Assembly: GCA_963377175.1 (NCBI GenBank)
Contig: CAUJNA010000468.1
Location: 117,501 to 181,500 of the forward strand
Reading direction: 5' to 3'
Length of the DNA: 64,000 bases
DNA from: Effrenium voratum
Lineage: Eukaryota > Sar > Dinophyceae > Suessiales > Symbiodiniaceae
Made by a program: the position numbers and the translations under genes. The notes beneath the pieces were generated by a model. That model was not told where the DNA came from and searched no databases. It saw only the letters and a list, made by a program, of their open reading frames with translations. Each line of letters opens with the position of its first letter. Position 1 is the stretch's first letter. Positions 27,081 through 39,531 of the stretch are shown one piece after another.

Positions 27081-27460
27081 CTGATAAAAACCCACCGTGG
27101 CTCCGTGGCATCCGGTTCTTTAGTTTTTTTGTTTTTTAGCTTCTTAGTAGTTGGTTTTCCGTTTAGCCCACTCAAAGTTAGTCACTTTTAGCGGGGAATC
27201 TGAGGACAGCTACTCGGTTTAGCAGATGCTTGATTCATTTACAGAGGTGTCTGCAGCAGTTTGGAGCCGGTTCGGGGCGGCGCAAACCTTCCCCCCCCCC
27301 CCCCGCCCAACAGTCCTTCAGGTTCTACAGTATATGAGGCCAAAAACGTCAAGAGTAGAACAGCTGTAAAAGTCCTTGGTCAAGCTTCTCTGACCAAAGC
27401 TCTCTAGGAATCTTCTTCCACCCAGCAAAGTTGGGCATCGCATGACTGGCAAGACAGCTG

Positions 27461-27593
27461 CGTCACCTGCTCAAAACCCGGTACTAAAATGGTTGACCCA
27501 GAACCATGTAAGGAAATACGAAGGCGGCCGCAACTATTTATGGCTGGGATTGTCCCTTACTAATCTTCATCTACCCAGGTTTTGATTGTGGCT
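27461..27593. repeat. Short inverted-repeat element, second family, TSD CAGCTG
   Basis: A 133-bp element flanked by CAGCTG at 27,455-27,460 and 27,594-27,599. The left end has CTGCTCAAAACCCGGTACTA and the right end GGTTTTGATTGTGGCT. It shares left-end and right-end sequence with the element at 39.4 kb and more distantly with 3,340-3,450. Confidence 0.7.
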
Positions 27594-28149
27594 CAGCTGA
27601 ACCAATCACAGCCGGGACGTCAAGCAGCCAGTTCGCCCAGCGCGCACAGTGCCTCGTCAGCTCGTGGTGTACTTTTCTCCTGGCGTCTCGAGTCGCCCCC
27701 AAGTACCATGCAGCAACTCACTAACCTTGGCTGGCCGGGGCTGCATATATCTGCAAATGTTTGCTATCCAAAAGCTCAAATTCAGGAACCCCCAAGTCAA
27801 GGAACAAATGCATCATGGCTTTCGGGCGTGACGCCCCCGGATCGGCGAGCTCGCTATAAAATTGGCAGAAATATCTGGGCATATGCCTTCAGCCAACTGG
27901 TGCCATAAACCAGCCACAGGAAGTGCAACTGAACATTGATGGGTGGGCTCTCTCGGTTTGCTGAGCTTGCCGCACCTGGCCGAAAGCGGTAGAAAAAACA
28001 GGTGTAACACGCAAGTGCACATCAAATAATGAGAATCACCCTCTGCCTCCCGTCCCAGCCTCCTGCAGAGGGGACCGGCGTGGGATGCAACTGGAAGTGA
28101 TTGGAATCAATGATGGCTGAAGCACGCCGAAAGCATAAAAAATGGATTC

Positions 28150-28345
28150 CCAGAACCGGTCCCGAGACCGGTCCCAGGACCGGTCCTGGGACCAGTCCTG
28201 GGACCAGTCCTGGGACCGGTCCTGAGTGGCGCTGGGACCGCTTCGGATGATTGCAGTCAGCCAAAACCGGTTGCAGGACCGGTTCCAGGTTTGGTCCCAG
28301 GACCAGTCCTGGGACCGGTCCCAGGATCGAGCCCTGGTGTGACCG
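28150..28345. repeat. GGACCGGTCC/GGACCAGTCC minisatellite
   Basis: Repeats of about 12 bp built on the self-complementary core GGACCGGTCC, as in CCCAGGACCGGTCCTGGGAC. Because unit and core are palindromic, the tract can fold on either strand. Single cores recur to about 28,960. Open frames across it are artefacts. Confidence 0.85.
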
Positions 28346-31300
28346 CTGGTATCGGATCCCACTTCAAACCGCTGCAGAAACCCGGTGCCACCTCAAACAG
28401 CTCCAGACACCTGTTTCCTCCAGTGTCGCTGTTTCCGGACTGGCACCCGTGTTTCAGGACCGGACAAGTCCCAGTCCCTCCCTGCGACCGGTTGAGGGGC
28501 ACCGACGGCCTTGTTTCTAGGACCAGCTCAACGTGACTTGGGCGCGAGCCGGCCGTGCGGTCATTGACGGACGAGCTGCCGTCTGTCTGACTTTTCCGCC
28601 AATCCTTGTGGTAGTAGAGGATCCCTGGATCTAATCTGCAAGAGAGTCCAATACGTCGAGTCAAACCGCGCCAGACTCAGACCAGCCTGGACAGGGTCCC
28701 AAGTCCCGGTCCCTGCCGGCGACCGGTCCAGGGCCACTAGGGCCACTGTCGCCGGGGCAGTTTCGGGAGGGCCAGTTTCAGGGCGACCCGGGACAGGCGA
28801 CTGCTCCCGGGCCAACTCGAAGTGACTTGGGCGCAAGCCGGCCCAAGCGGCAATTAACGGACTAGCTGCCATATTTCTGACTTTTCCGTTAATCCTTGTT
28901 TGTGGTCGTAGAAAATCTTCTAAGTGGTCCCTGGGTTTGCGGACGTGTTTCAGGACCGGTCCTTGTGACTTTTCCCTTAATGCGCCGAGGGTCGGCGGCA
29001 GCAGGCGGGAGCCTGGTTAATAATGAGAATAATGATAATAGCAACAAATCATGCCAATATCATGATAATCGTAGTAGTCACACTTTGAAACCAAAGCTTG
29101 GCACTCACGGGCGCTGTGTTGATGTACTGATAATTTCGGCACGGCCTCTAACAGTTACTCTTTACAGCCCCCCCCGCACCCCGTCCACCCCTTCCCAAGC
29201 CGTTCGCCCTGCCCGCACCCCTTCGCGCGCCCCCCGCCCCTTCCTCCACCTCTTCCCACCCATTCCCAGACCCTGCGCACCCCTTCCCAAATCGTTTGGT
29301 GTGACTCATACAAGGTTGCTGCTGTGCGCATTCTAGGCCAGACATCTTTGGGGGGGGTTCGTGGCTCTTCGGAACATGTGTTTTGGAAGACCGGAAGGAG
29401 TGCGGAAGACTGCGGGCAGCGTGTGTCAACAACACCCAAAGAGCTGACATATACCGTATCAAGAGGGGGTCAACTTTCTGTTAGAGGCTACCCCTAACTG
29501 GCAACGGTACGGTGCAACACATGTGTGAAAACTCGTGAGCTATATTTCACCACTACGCAGGTCTTGCGGACCATTCAGAAGAGGCGTTGTCGCAACATGC
29601 CCTTCTTGCCCTCCATCAATCGTTGCAAAGGAGCACCGACAAAGCGCGGGGTACATCGTAAAAGATTGATGTTGAACGCTGACACTTGTTTGATTCATGT
29701 GGAGAAAAAGAAGAAAAACACACAAACAAAACCAAAACAAAAACATTCCAAGACAGAGGGGCGCCCGCCAGTTTCTCCCCTGGTTCACCCCCCGCTTCGG
29801 CCGCTCGGCCGCTCGGCCTGGGGTCGCTCCATCTCTCCCTGTTCGCCTTGAAGACTTTGCAGTCCGGCGGCATCAACTGGCGCGGAGAACTTTTGTGCCC
29901 GTTTCAGGGGGAACGCCAGGGACTCCCGAAAGAGGGGACCTGAAGCAGAAGGTGTCGTCATGAGGGCTGAGTTTTTCAGATTCCTGAGGGCTGAGTTTTT
30001 TTCATCACCTGAAAATGGTCCCCAAAAGAAACCCTGGCCCCTTCTTAGCCCCGATTTGTGGCTTTTAGCCCCAATTGGGATTGGGCGAGGGCGCTATCGG
30101 TGGGTCTCCTCTTGTTTAAACAAAGATTTATATATCTTTATATGTGTGGGTGTGCCCCCTTTTGAGGGTACCCCCTTTTTGGTGGTTGCAAAGGGAAACC
30201 AAAAGGAAAGCCAGTATTTTTGGGGTACCCTCCAAAAAAAGACGCACCCAGAAATGCCTTTTCCCTTTTGAGGCTCGGTGCCAGTCATGGGTCCAAACGA
30301 AACCTGTCAACAAGCCAATCTTCGGCAACCACACCCCACCCAACCAACCAGCAAGCCAACCAATCAAACCAACCAACCACCAACCAGCCAGCTAGCCAAC
30401 CAAACCAAACTAAACCAAACCAAACCAAACCAAGCAATTTCCAGCTGTGAGCCGGTCCTCTGGCGCCACGCGGATGCTCCGGCTCAGCAGCGCCTCTTCA
30501 TCCTTCCTTCGATCGTCGCGTTGGTGTTGGCCCCGCCCTTGAAACATGTCAACGCGTGGCGCAAAGAAAATGGTGCAAGATTGGTGTTTAGGGCTTGGCG
30601 CATTGTTGTCCCTTGTGCTTTTTCTGGCCGAAGACCATCGCTGTCCGACCCTTCCGCTTCCCGTTGCTTTACTAATTGAGGAACCCTTGCCTCGAAGAAA
30701 GGGCTGATTGTTAGAGCCATTCCCTCTGAAGCGAATGGGAATCTGCGCATGCGGTCGAATGATGGAGTCCCGAGTCAGAGTGCAGCCGCCCAGCTCCCAT
30801 CATACACAAATGATGGCCGGCCTGGCAAAACGACCAACCTTGGTGCTTGCTTGTTTCATGCAAATTCTCCTTGCTTCTGCCTTGACGCGTGGCCGTGGGC
30901 TTGTCTCAAGATTGGCAAACAACATGTGGTTAGCCCTTGGTTTCCTTCAACAACAACCCAAACATGGCACCTCAAAAAACGTCACACCCAAATGACTCCG
31001 CAGGCATGTCCTTCTTCTCTCCTGGATGTTCTTGGCTTCCACGATGCATTGCCTGCACAGCCGACCCGACACCTCGGGTCAGCATTTCCAGCGGCTCATG
31101 TACAGAAGGGGTCGAGACTCAGGAAGGTGGACCTTCTGTGTCCACCAAGTGGTTTTCTGCTTGGAACCATCATAAGGATTTTCTTATGCGGCCTCCAACA
31201 AGTTTTTGAGGGTATTCCAGCCATATCTCAACCATGTCTCATATAGCAATAACCCCCGCAAGCCCAGGCCAACAGAAAGACTCTGCCGTGCCCGGAAATG

Positions 31301-32619
31301 GCACGGTAAGTCTTTGACAAATGACAGGCGGGCTCAGACAGAACGATTTGAGGCGATTTGTATTTCACCTTCCAACAGGTAGTCAATCCTATGGCCCCAA
31401 AGGAGGCCTATTCGCCCCCCAGATTGCCCTTGACAACCGTAGGGTTCAAGGGAAAACCTGCGACTCGGCCTCTCAAGGAGCGAGAACTGGTGCTGCTTTG
31501 GCTTCACCTTCTCCGCCCGGGCGGACACCTAGAAGGGTGCTTTCGGCAACCGCCGGAACGAACCCGCCCGGTGTGGCCGCGGGGGGGGGGGGGGGGGCTG
31601 TGGCAGTTGAGTTCCGCTCGGGCTGCGAACTGACCAGACTCGCGTTCGAAAGATCCACTACTCTTTGGGGCACGTGACAGGTTGCTCTCGACTCCTTTCT
31701 TGTACGACGAATTATATTTATGTGTCCATTCGGACCTATTCAAGCAGGCAGCATGCTTGTACTTTCGCGGATACTCTATCAAGAATAGTATCGCAGTTTA
31801 CCGGGGTTTGGTTTGTTGTATGGTTGATTCACTTGCAATCTAGGGATGCAATTTTCGAATTCCATCTCTTTGAAGACAAGAAGGGGTGAATGCCACGCAA
31901 TTCACATTTCCCACAAGGGGCATGGGAAAAGAGTGGCCCTGCCTGACATTTGTGTGGTGAATTTGGTGGTCCCTCTGCATCCTCCCCAAATTCACAATAG
32001 AGCCACGGAAGAACAAACAATGTCAAACGCTGTACACGTTGGGGAACCAGATGCAAGGGTGGTGCTTCTCAATGGTTGCAAAGTCGGCTACATTCCCAGG
32101 CAGAATCTCTTGGTTGACCCGAAATCCTTCAGTAAGTTCAAAACAATATAAGTGCAAATAGATGAAGACAAAAAACAAAGCAAATGTTTGTTTCCAGTCA
32201 GTGGGAACCAACTATTGAATGGTCAAGAAGCATTGCGGCTTCTTACGACACACTCCTCAAAGTGATCTGGTTCTGCGTGGGGATAACTGTTTCTCTGCAA
32301 AAGCAGATCAAGAGCACTGCGATCGTCTGGAAAAACCAACAGCGACATCAGTTTCAGAGAATCAAGTTTGCTCCGTTCAAGTCAAGAGTGCAAACAAAAA
32401 GCAGAAGCATGTGCGAAACCCCACGTGGGGATGAAATATATACATAGATATTACATATGTATTAATATTAATATATGCATACATGTATATTGTAAAATAT
32501 AATATAACTATACAAAAAAAGGAAAATGAAACATAATAAGAACAATACAGAAAAAGTTGCAAGAGTGATCCAAAAAGCTGAATCCCACTTCCCAGCGCCT
32601 TGTCCAGATTGGGCACCAC

Positions 32620-32676
32620 CTCGTCCGCACGCACCCGCTCCGCATGTTTCACGGAGTGCTGGTCCAAGACCTCCAC
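32620..32676 (-). CDS. LRR-cap exon (second half), LRR gene
   Basis: The 57-bp exon lies between an acceptor ACTCGCGACAG and a donor GACGAG^GTGGTG. It encodes VEVLDQHSVKHAERVRADE in phase 0. It completes the LRR-cap motif begun in the exon at 33,865-33,949: spliced, the two read YQLPQ^VEVLDQ, matching the known cap consensus of YR..vi..LP.l..LD. Confidence 0.8.
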
Positions 32677-33864
32677 CTGTCGCGAGTCGCGCGGACCGAA
32701 AGTCGAACACTGCGAGAGGGGGTCACTTCAGGAAATTTAGTCTTCCAGGAAGGTTCCTGTCAGGTTCCATGTTAGTTACGTTAGTTGTGAGCTAAAAGTC
32801 GAAGACTGGTTGCCCCCTGGAAGAGTTCCATGTTTGTGAGCTAAAAGTCGAAAAAACTGGTTGTCGGCAGATGGGCCGAACATCTTCTCATACTATGGGC
32901 TGTGAAGGCTTAACTTTTATTCGGTCAAATGGAAACCCCAACCGCACACCAAAAATCTGAGCTGGGGGAACTGGGAACTGCCAAGAGGTTAGGTGAATTC
33001 AAAAATGGCCAGTCCGCCTTAGAGGCAGACCTTGTCCCTGTCCCTTGTAAGTCACCCTCTCATGTTTTTCTCACGTTTTGGGGAAGGGACTGTCAAATTT
33101 CGGCGGCTCAATCCCACGTGTAGTGTCCAACTAAGTGGCATTGTGCCAATGTAAGCCTGAATCAGTTCCTAGGACATTGATTTTTATGTCAGCATTTTCC
33201 AGAACCAGTCCAGTTTCCTCTCGAGGACGTCCGACATGCTCTGCAAACTAACAGTCTGAGGAACGTCACCCAATAAAACAAAATGTCAACCCAGAATAAG
33301 GAGCCTCTATGAAATACATGCTATGCTATCATTGGTCAGCTCAAAAAGCAAGAGTGTGTTGCATTTCCCCAGGCCACACAATGCCAAAAATTAGTCCTGG
33401 TTGAAGGCGCTGGTCCGATGGGGGTTGGCGGGTGCAAACGACAATTGATAGGGGAGGCTTTGTGTACAAAACATGGCTTGTCGCATGGTCCTCATTGACC
33501 CGAGTTGCGCACGTCGATGAAGTTTGCAAGCGCCGAAAGATCGGGGACAAAGGCAACTAGGCATTTGTTGAATATTCTTAGGCACGTCCAGATGAGTGTT
33601 CCCAAAATATGTGACCGCCTTTCGGATCTGACCGCACCCCCCCGAAAGTAAGCTCCATTGGGCATAGCATTTGAGCCATGGTCAACACTCCCTACAAATG
33701 GCCTTTGCTCATAGTTCCCTAGGAATCATTATAATGGTCATGTTTCGGATCCTACCAGGTGTATCACCATCCCAGAGAAAGCCCAAGCAAAGAAACCGAA
33801 ACCTTCGAACGCACATTTCTTGGAACACCAAAGAGACTCGTGGCTTCCGACGCAAAGCAGTCGC

Positions 33865-33949
33865 CTGGGGAAGCTGGTAGATCAGCCGCAGCCGGTAGTC
33901 TGGCTCCTCGGCCACCTTGGCACGTTCCAAACGCAGTCGAAACCCGAGT
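33865..33949 (-). CDS. LRR-cap exon (first half), LRR gene
   Basis: The 85-bp exon has an acceptor GTTTTGGGCAG and a GC donor CTTCCCCAG^GCGACT. After one completing base it encodes LGFRLRLERAKV and AEEPDYRLRLIYQLPQ. The P.YR..LIY.LPQ motif is the LRR cap that closes SDS22/U2A'-type LRR domains. It joins in phase 0 to the exon at 32,620-32,676. How it connects to the LRR exon at 34.98 kb is unresolved, because the phases need an extra exon or another border. Confidence 0.75.
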
Positions 33950-34915
33950 CTGCCCAAAACCTGTGTCTGGGCTGTCCGGGCGGTCAGAGCGCCTAAAAGT
34001 CGAAAACTGTTCGTGGTTTAGTGAAAACTACAGGGCTAAAAAACTACGGGAACGGCTCGGAACCACCAAGGCAAAGAACCAGAGCGTCCGAAACGATTTG
34101 TGGCGCGAACAGTCTCCGAAGCGGCACTGGTCCGGGTGTTTCAGCAAGAGCGGCTGAGTTGTTGATATGGATGAAACGTGGGCAGGTGGGTTTCCTAACG
34201 GGAACCCTGGCTTGAAATCATATGGATTACAAAGCAAACCGCAACACTGCCTGAGGCAAAACAAGACGGCACGAAATTCGATGGGCTTTTAGAACACCGC
34301 GAAAATGGACCGGCAGACTCTAAGTGGAGATGGAGACCCAAATTCGTGCATGCATGCGTGCGTGCTGACTAGGTTCAAGCGCTCTGACTCCAAATCCTTG
34401 ACAAATCAATAGCAAGTATCTTGGAACCCCTGTTCGAGCAGTCTTATCTTCGAGTTCCAAACGACATCTTTGGATGAGGAGCAAGTGCTCTCTTCAGAGG
34501 CAGGTCCCTCCACATGCTTTTCGACGAAGAAACTATCAACCAATTCCGGCACCAGAAATGTCGATGTGATGCCAGAGGCAGCCTTGCCTCACTTGCAACC
34601 AAAGGATCTGGAAATAAAGAATGATAACTGAACCTTTAGGATTGTCGTGATAGGAAAAAGGTCAGATCCGGTCGATTCCCTCATGTGAGAGACTTCTGGC
34701 AGTAGAATTTGGACTCACTTTGAGATGGCCCCCTCCATTCATTCTGGTTGATGGACAGCTGTGAGAAGTATGCCCCCCTTTTTGGAACCCATTACCTCCT
34801 TATGTGTCTTCAAACGAGTCCGCCCGCAAGTGAAACGGAACCCAAGAGGGGCTTTCCCTACAAAAGTGTCAACTTGGAGAGAGCCCCTGATTTCCAGAAT
34901 CCGATGTCCCCGTTA

Positions 34916-34980
34916 CACCCCGGCCGCCCGAGAACGAAGCCGGGTTGTCGAAGAGGTCCAACTTCTTCAGAAAGGCGAAC
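34916..34980 (-). CDS. Last LRR exon, LRR gene
   Basis: After an acceptor GCCGCCAG the first base completes an Arg codon left by the exon at 35,220-35,281, and the frame reads FAFLKKLDLFDNPAS. L..LDLFDNP is the classic final strand of an SDS22-type LRR. The 3' border is uncertain; a GT follows the GGCGGCCGGG stretch. Confidence 0.75.
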
Positions 34981-35169
34981 CTGGCGGCAACTCGACGGCC
35001 GCAGGTCCACAGCTTCATGGTTGACCCCTTACGAAAAGTTGTGTTTTCCCTGGCAATTGGCATTTTCCCTTCAAGTCTCACAAGTCCCCAAATGACCCAG
35101 ACAATTGAGGCTAGAAAAATCGATATTGTTTTCACCCAAGTAAAGAGAGTCCACTCTGCGCTTTCAAGA

Positions 35170-35219
35170 CGCGCCGACGCGCCGACGCGCCGACGCGCCG
35201 ACGCGCCGACGCGCCGCGC
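35170..35219. repeat. (GCGCCGAC)n array at the exon border
   Basis: About six copies of an 8-bp unit directly abut the exon at 35,220-35,281. On the minus strand they form the first bases of the following intron, starting at the inferred GC donor. Confidence 0.85.
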
Positions 35220-35281
35220 CTGGAGAGCAGGGCCAGCTGCTTGTCCAGGTTCCGCAGCTGGTTGCCGCTGGCCAGCAGCAC
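35220..35281 (-). CDS. LRR exon, LRR gene
   Basis: The 62-bp exon has an acceptor TGGATTAG and a GC donor CTCTCCAG^GCGCGG. It encodes VLLASGNQLRNLDKQLALLS plus two bases. These two bases plus the first base of the exon at 34,980 make Arg, so the join reads ...ALLS-R-FAFLKKLDL, a continuous LRR. Upstream it joins in phase 0 to the exon at 36,367-36,456. Confidence 0.8.
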
Positions 35282-36196
35282 CTAATCCATGTGGCTTGGA
35301 GGACCCTCCGGACGCCAGAAAATAGAGTCAGATTCATGGCAGCATCCAACCCCGGTTCCTTTTGCTCCAGCAATGCTAAAATCAAGTGGAAGCCAGCAAA
35401 ACTGAAACAAATGAAAACTCCACTTTGACCTCAGCAACAGGCTTGCAATTCTAAACCAAATCCCCCAACAGGTTTTCCGAGAAGGGGATTATACAAAGTG
35501 CAAACATAAGCAAGGTGGCCGGCTGGGAAAAACAAGCCCAGGCATTCCAAGCATCTCAAAGCACGCCTCCCACAATGCCCTGGCTAGTTGCTTAGTATCT
35601 TTGGGTTTGTCCGCGGGGTGCCGCAAGGTCCCCTTTTGGATCCCACAAATTGCATTTCAATACAACAACAGGAACAAACAACGTTAAGGAAATCCTGGTA
35701 CCCCCTGCACCACTGCAGGCAGAATGTGAATGGTGCAGGGGGTCACCCACCATTAGTAACTGGAAGCCCGACCCCAACATTGAAAGTGCATTGGTTCAAT
35801 GAAATCCCAAAGAAAAAAGCAAACATTCAACGAGGAACATTTGGAAACCAAAAACAATAAACCAGCCAAGAAAGTCCACAGCCAACATTGGACAACCAGC
35901 TGTCAAGCCAAAAAGGAGCACTTTGGCTCAGGGACTGTCTCGGACTAGTTGAAAAAGCATCGCGCTCCAGCGCATCAAAGCCAACACGGCATGACTTCCT
36001 TCTTGTCTTCGGCGCACAACAGCTCTCCCCAGGAGATGACGTGCTACACACGGCAAGCAAACAAAAAAACCGGGTCAATGTTTGATGATCAAGTGCGACA
36101 AGCTTCAATCAACACTTCCCACCGCCAACATTCAGCAGTCCACATCTTCAACCAGCATTTGGTCGTCATCAATCGGCCAACACTCCATGTGCCTTC

Positions 36197-36340
36197 TATA
36201 TATATATATACATACATACATACACATTTAAAATATATATATATATATGTATACATATATATATATATATATATAATATATATATATATATATGTGTGTC
36301 TATAACATATGTCTATAATATATGTATATATGCCTATCAT
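36197..36340. repeat. (TA)n-rich tract
   Basis: AT dinucleotide runs mixed with ATAC and ATGT segments. A similar shorter tract lies at 37,243-37,287. Both fall in introns of the LRR gene. Confidence 0.9.
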
Positions 36341-36366
36341 TCAACGGCCCAATGCTGGCGGCTGGC

Positions 36367-36456
36367 CCTCAGGAACTTGAAGCTCCGCAAGCCGGCCAAG
36401 GACACCAGGCGGTTCTTCTGCAGGTAGATCTGGCGGGTCCCCGTCCAGTTCCGGTT
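36367..36456 (-). CDS. LRR exon, LRR gene
   Basis: The 90-bp exon has an acceptor CAGTTCCCAG and a GC donor CTGAGG^GCCAGC. It encodes NRNWTGTRQIYLQKNRLVSL followed by AGLRSFKFLR. IYLQ.N.L..L.GL is a typical LRR. Both borders are phase 0; it joins upstream to ...REACQ and downstream to VLLASGNQL, preserving the repeat period. Confidence 0.8.
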
Positions 36457-37247
36457 CTGGGAACTGCCCGGCGCCCGGCGGGCTGCCCGTTCTCCGGTGT
36501 CCGAACAGCGAAAAGCGACGAGCCTTGAGAGGGTGAAATTCGGAAACTGCCACTAAACACTAAAAAGCTCAAAGGCGAAGGGGATGGCCGGGAGCCACCA
36601 AGTGTTGGTTGCTTTGTTGGGTCCCCTTTTGGTGGGGCGGTCCCCCCTTGGTTCTCCTTTTGGGGTGGGTCCCTGACCCGTGAGATGTTTTGAAGTGACA
36701 AGTGACTTGTATCAAATTTCCCCCCATCCAAACCCCCACGCGCGCCACTATTGACAGCGCAGTGGAAGAAGAAAGTGCTTTAAAATCCAGGAAGTGCAAA
36801 TTGACCGCGCAAGGTTTGCCGAAATGTGTGACAGAAGTGCGCTCTCTCGCTCTCGCTGCCACCCGGTTCAAATTTACAACATCGAAGGCGATCCCTTTGC
36901 AGTCTTTAGGTGCTGTAGTGTGGTGCCATACTAAAAACTGGCCCTTTATGGACTGTGGCTGTGACCCTTGCTTTCGCCATGACCCGCAATGTGAATGTTG
37001 AAACTGAGTCCTCTGCGACCGTTCGATGTGTTTCAAGCTCGCCTGTGAAGCTTCGTTAGCGTAACCTTGCTTTTCCAGAGCCATCTCGCAGAGAACAATA
37101 CGTTATGTGAGCCACGGGCGATATGCGCAGCTGACGTGATAGTAATGACGTGAAAATACCCATATTATTGGAGATATGTGTCATCCAAAAGCTCAGGGTG
37201 TCCAACGCGTTTGGCACTCCGACTTTTAGAGAGTGCAGCACCATGTA

Positions 37248-37286
<39 letters not shown>

Positions 37287-37752
37287 GACTGCACGTGACA
37301 AATGGCAGCGCCTTTTGTTTCTCAATGTGGTTGGCTTTCAAGACAAACCAAAAGAAAATCAGCAATCTTGGCAAAACCCTTTTTAAGAGACAAACTTGAA
37401 TAGAGACCACCCTCACGCTCTGGAAGCAGGCGCACAAGCACTAGGGTCACTAAGGTGTGCACCAGTCTATCCACTGAAAGCATGGAATTGGATTCTGCAT
37501 CTTCCAGGGCTGCTTTAGACATGTCTCATCCCCCTTTCAGAGCTTTCAGAGAGGTCGAACAAGTTCAGCAATTCCACATCCCGTCCTCCGAAATGACCCA
37601 TGCCCCAGTCACAAGAACACGGCGATTTCGCCCATGGATCGACTCCTCAAGGCCACTTGGGCCGCGATTCGGCATCGACTTGAGGACCGTCGGCTCCCTT
37701 TAGGATTTCCTTGGGCAGCTGGGGACTCCCTCCGGAACAGCAAGCGCATATG

Positions 37753-37858
37753 AGAATGGGTCAAAACAAAACCACCAGGAATCGGCGCAGGTTTGAGTCT
37801 TGGTCTTCATTTCCCGATCGGCTTCCATTCTGGGGTTAGACCTTGTTTTTTTGCCCCA
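37753..37858. repeat. Diverged introner/MITE-like element
   Basis: It begins GAATGGGTCAAAACAAAACC and ACCAGGAATCGG, like the copies at 0.6 and 6.5 kb. The right end is altered (TTTTTTTGCCCCACACC). No clear target duplication. Confidence 0.5.
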
Positions 37859-37882
37859 CACCCCTTTTGGCCCAGGTGAAAC

Positions 37883-37968
37883 CTGACAGGCCTCTCTGAT
37901 CCGAAAGTTGCTCTCCAGGTTCTCCACACGGGAGAGCTGATTCCCTTGCAGCCTCCGCCGGAAAACAG
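37883..37968 (-). CDS. LRR exon, LRR gene
   Basis: The 86-bp exon lies between an acceptor CCGGTCAG and a GT donor GCCTGTCAG^GTTTCA. After two bases it encodes VFRRRLQGNQLSRVENLESN and FRIREACQ. LQGNQLSRVENLE matches the SDS22-type LRR (N.I..IENLE). Phase 0 at its 3' end fits the exon at 36.4 kb. The join to the exon at 38.7 kb is off by phase, so an exon or border is missing there. Confidence 0.75.
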
Positions 37969-38711
37969 CTGACCGGACTCCGCTCGACTCCCGTGGGAGG
38001 GACCGCGCGCTCACAGGAAAAAGCAAACCGTCAAAGCTCCAGCCGAGTCAGCGTTCTTTTCAAGAACCGGCGCCGTTTTTTCGCTGGGCTTCCAGAGGTG
38101 TCACCCAAAGGATCCCTGGAAAGAATGGACATGGAAGGTATCCCTGGAAAAGTCGCCGCTTGAAACACTCCTGGCTGGCAACTGGCATGGAGGGGAACAC
38201 ATCCGAGAGCAAAAGTCAGTTGTGGCCTTGTTGGCGCAAGAAGCTCTCGCTACCTTGAAAGAGTTGTGAGTGCGAAAACATGGAGGGCAATAACGCCGGG
38301 CATGGTTTTCTAGAGTAGGGCTGCACGTCCCCTTGAGTTGCTGAGAATGCTTGTTTGAGCGGGTTGCTGCAGGCGCGATCAACAAACGCACCCAACGTGG
38401 CACGTTGTTCTTTCTACTCTTCAGGGCTAGATAAACATGTGTCACATCCTGTGCCAGCGAGAAACACTAGACAGCTGCATTGTTCGAATCAAAGCCTGAA
38501 TGGTTTTGCTTGCTGCTTTCGGCACGTGCGCAACGGATGTGCTCAAAATGGGGGGGGGGGATCCCGAAAATTGGCTCCATTTGAAACAGGAGCCAGACCC
38601 ATTTCTATCGCCCCCCCCCCCCGCCCCCAAATTGGAACCAAATGATTCCACACCCCTAACCACCTGAGCCCCCTCTCCCATATAACCCATAGGGATCCCC
38701 GGCCAAACCAC

Positions 38712-38777
38712 CTCCAAGTTCCCGAAGTGCTCAAAGTCCTTCGAGATCGCGTCCGCCCCCAGGTTGGCCAAATGGAC
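38712..38777 (-). CDS. LRR exon of 22 codons, LRR gene
   Basis: The 66-bp exon has a strong acceptor TTTTTCTGCAG and a donor TTGGAG^GTGGTT. It encodes VHLANLGADAISKDFEHFGN plus LE, one LRR of the usual 22-residue length. Confidence 0.7.
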
Positions 38778-39110
38778 CTGCAGAAAAACCACGTCGGAAT
38801 GGAAATCCAGTCGCGTTGGCAAGCTGCACCTTGTCCCCCATGGGTCAAGCCTAGCAAACCAGGGTAGTGGCACAGCTGGCACAGCTCTTCTAGCCTTTTC
38901 GGCGGAGTCGCTCATTCCCAATCTATCACTCCGATGCCAGCCACCTGTTCGCTGCCCTCTCCCGAAAGTTCCCTGTCAGTCTGTTCCTCCCCTTTCAGTC
39001 TTTGGAAAAGTCAACCTTCGGCTTCGGAAAAGCAAAGGCTAAGGACTCAACCAATTCCAGTGGACTTCTATCCTTGGAAAACACGTGTGGACTTTTCCCA
39101 TCGTTGGGAA

Positions 39111-39179
39111 TGACCCGCCTCTGTGCATTCCGAGGCGTACTTCCGGTTCTTCTTCACAATGCATTGGTAGGGATCTAGC
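39111..39179 (-). CDS. Upstream exon of the LRR gene
   Basis: After GTGCCTTGAG a minus-strand frame reads VLDPYQCIVKKNRKYASECT and ends EA near a possible GC donor CAGAG^GCGGG. No LRR signature is visible. The assignment rests on position, orientation and composition. Confidence 0.45.
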
Positions 39180-39401
39180 ACCTCAAGGCACCGTGCACGC
39201 GGGCTCGAAGCTGTCGCCGGAAGAGTGAGCCAAAAGCCACTGGCTTTGGAGACAGGGAATGGATCCTCCCCTTGGGGTCGCAAGCACGAAAAGACGGCCA
39301 TGGCGAACTACCGTTTGTGGGCGCACAAGCTCATTCCTGAGCACCTGAGCGGGATGAGATGAGCGATGGGGTGTGAGGGTCAGCCTCAAATGAATACATG
39401 T

Positions 39402-39483
39402 CAGTCACAATCAAAACCCGGTACTAAAATGAGCCAACCAGAACCATGTAAAGACCTAAAAAGGCGGCCTTTTGATTGTGGCT
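39402..39483. repeat. Short inverted-repeat element, second family, TSD CATGT
   Basis: An 82-bp element with inverted ends CAGTCACAATCAAAACC and CTTTTGATTGTGGCT is flanked by CATGT at 39,397-39,401 and 39,484-39,488. It is the shortest clean copy of the family also seen at 27.5 kb. Confidence 0.8.
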
Positions 39484-39531
39484 CATGTGGATGCACTCTA
39501 CAAATCAATCCGGTGACACCAAACCTTGGGC

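Noticed and set aside
28036..28520. Repetitive protein gene with DRSQDWSWD units
   Set aside because: Result of the palindromic GGACCGGTCC minisatellite, open on both strands.
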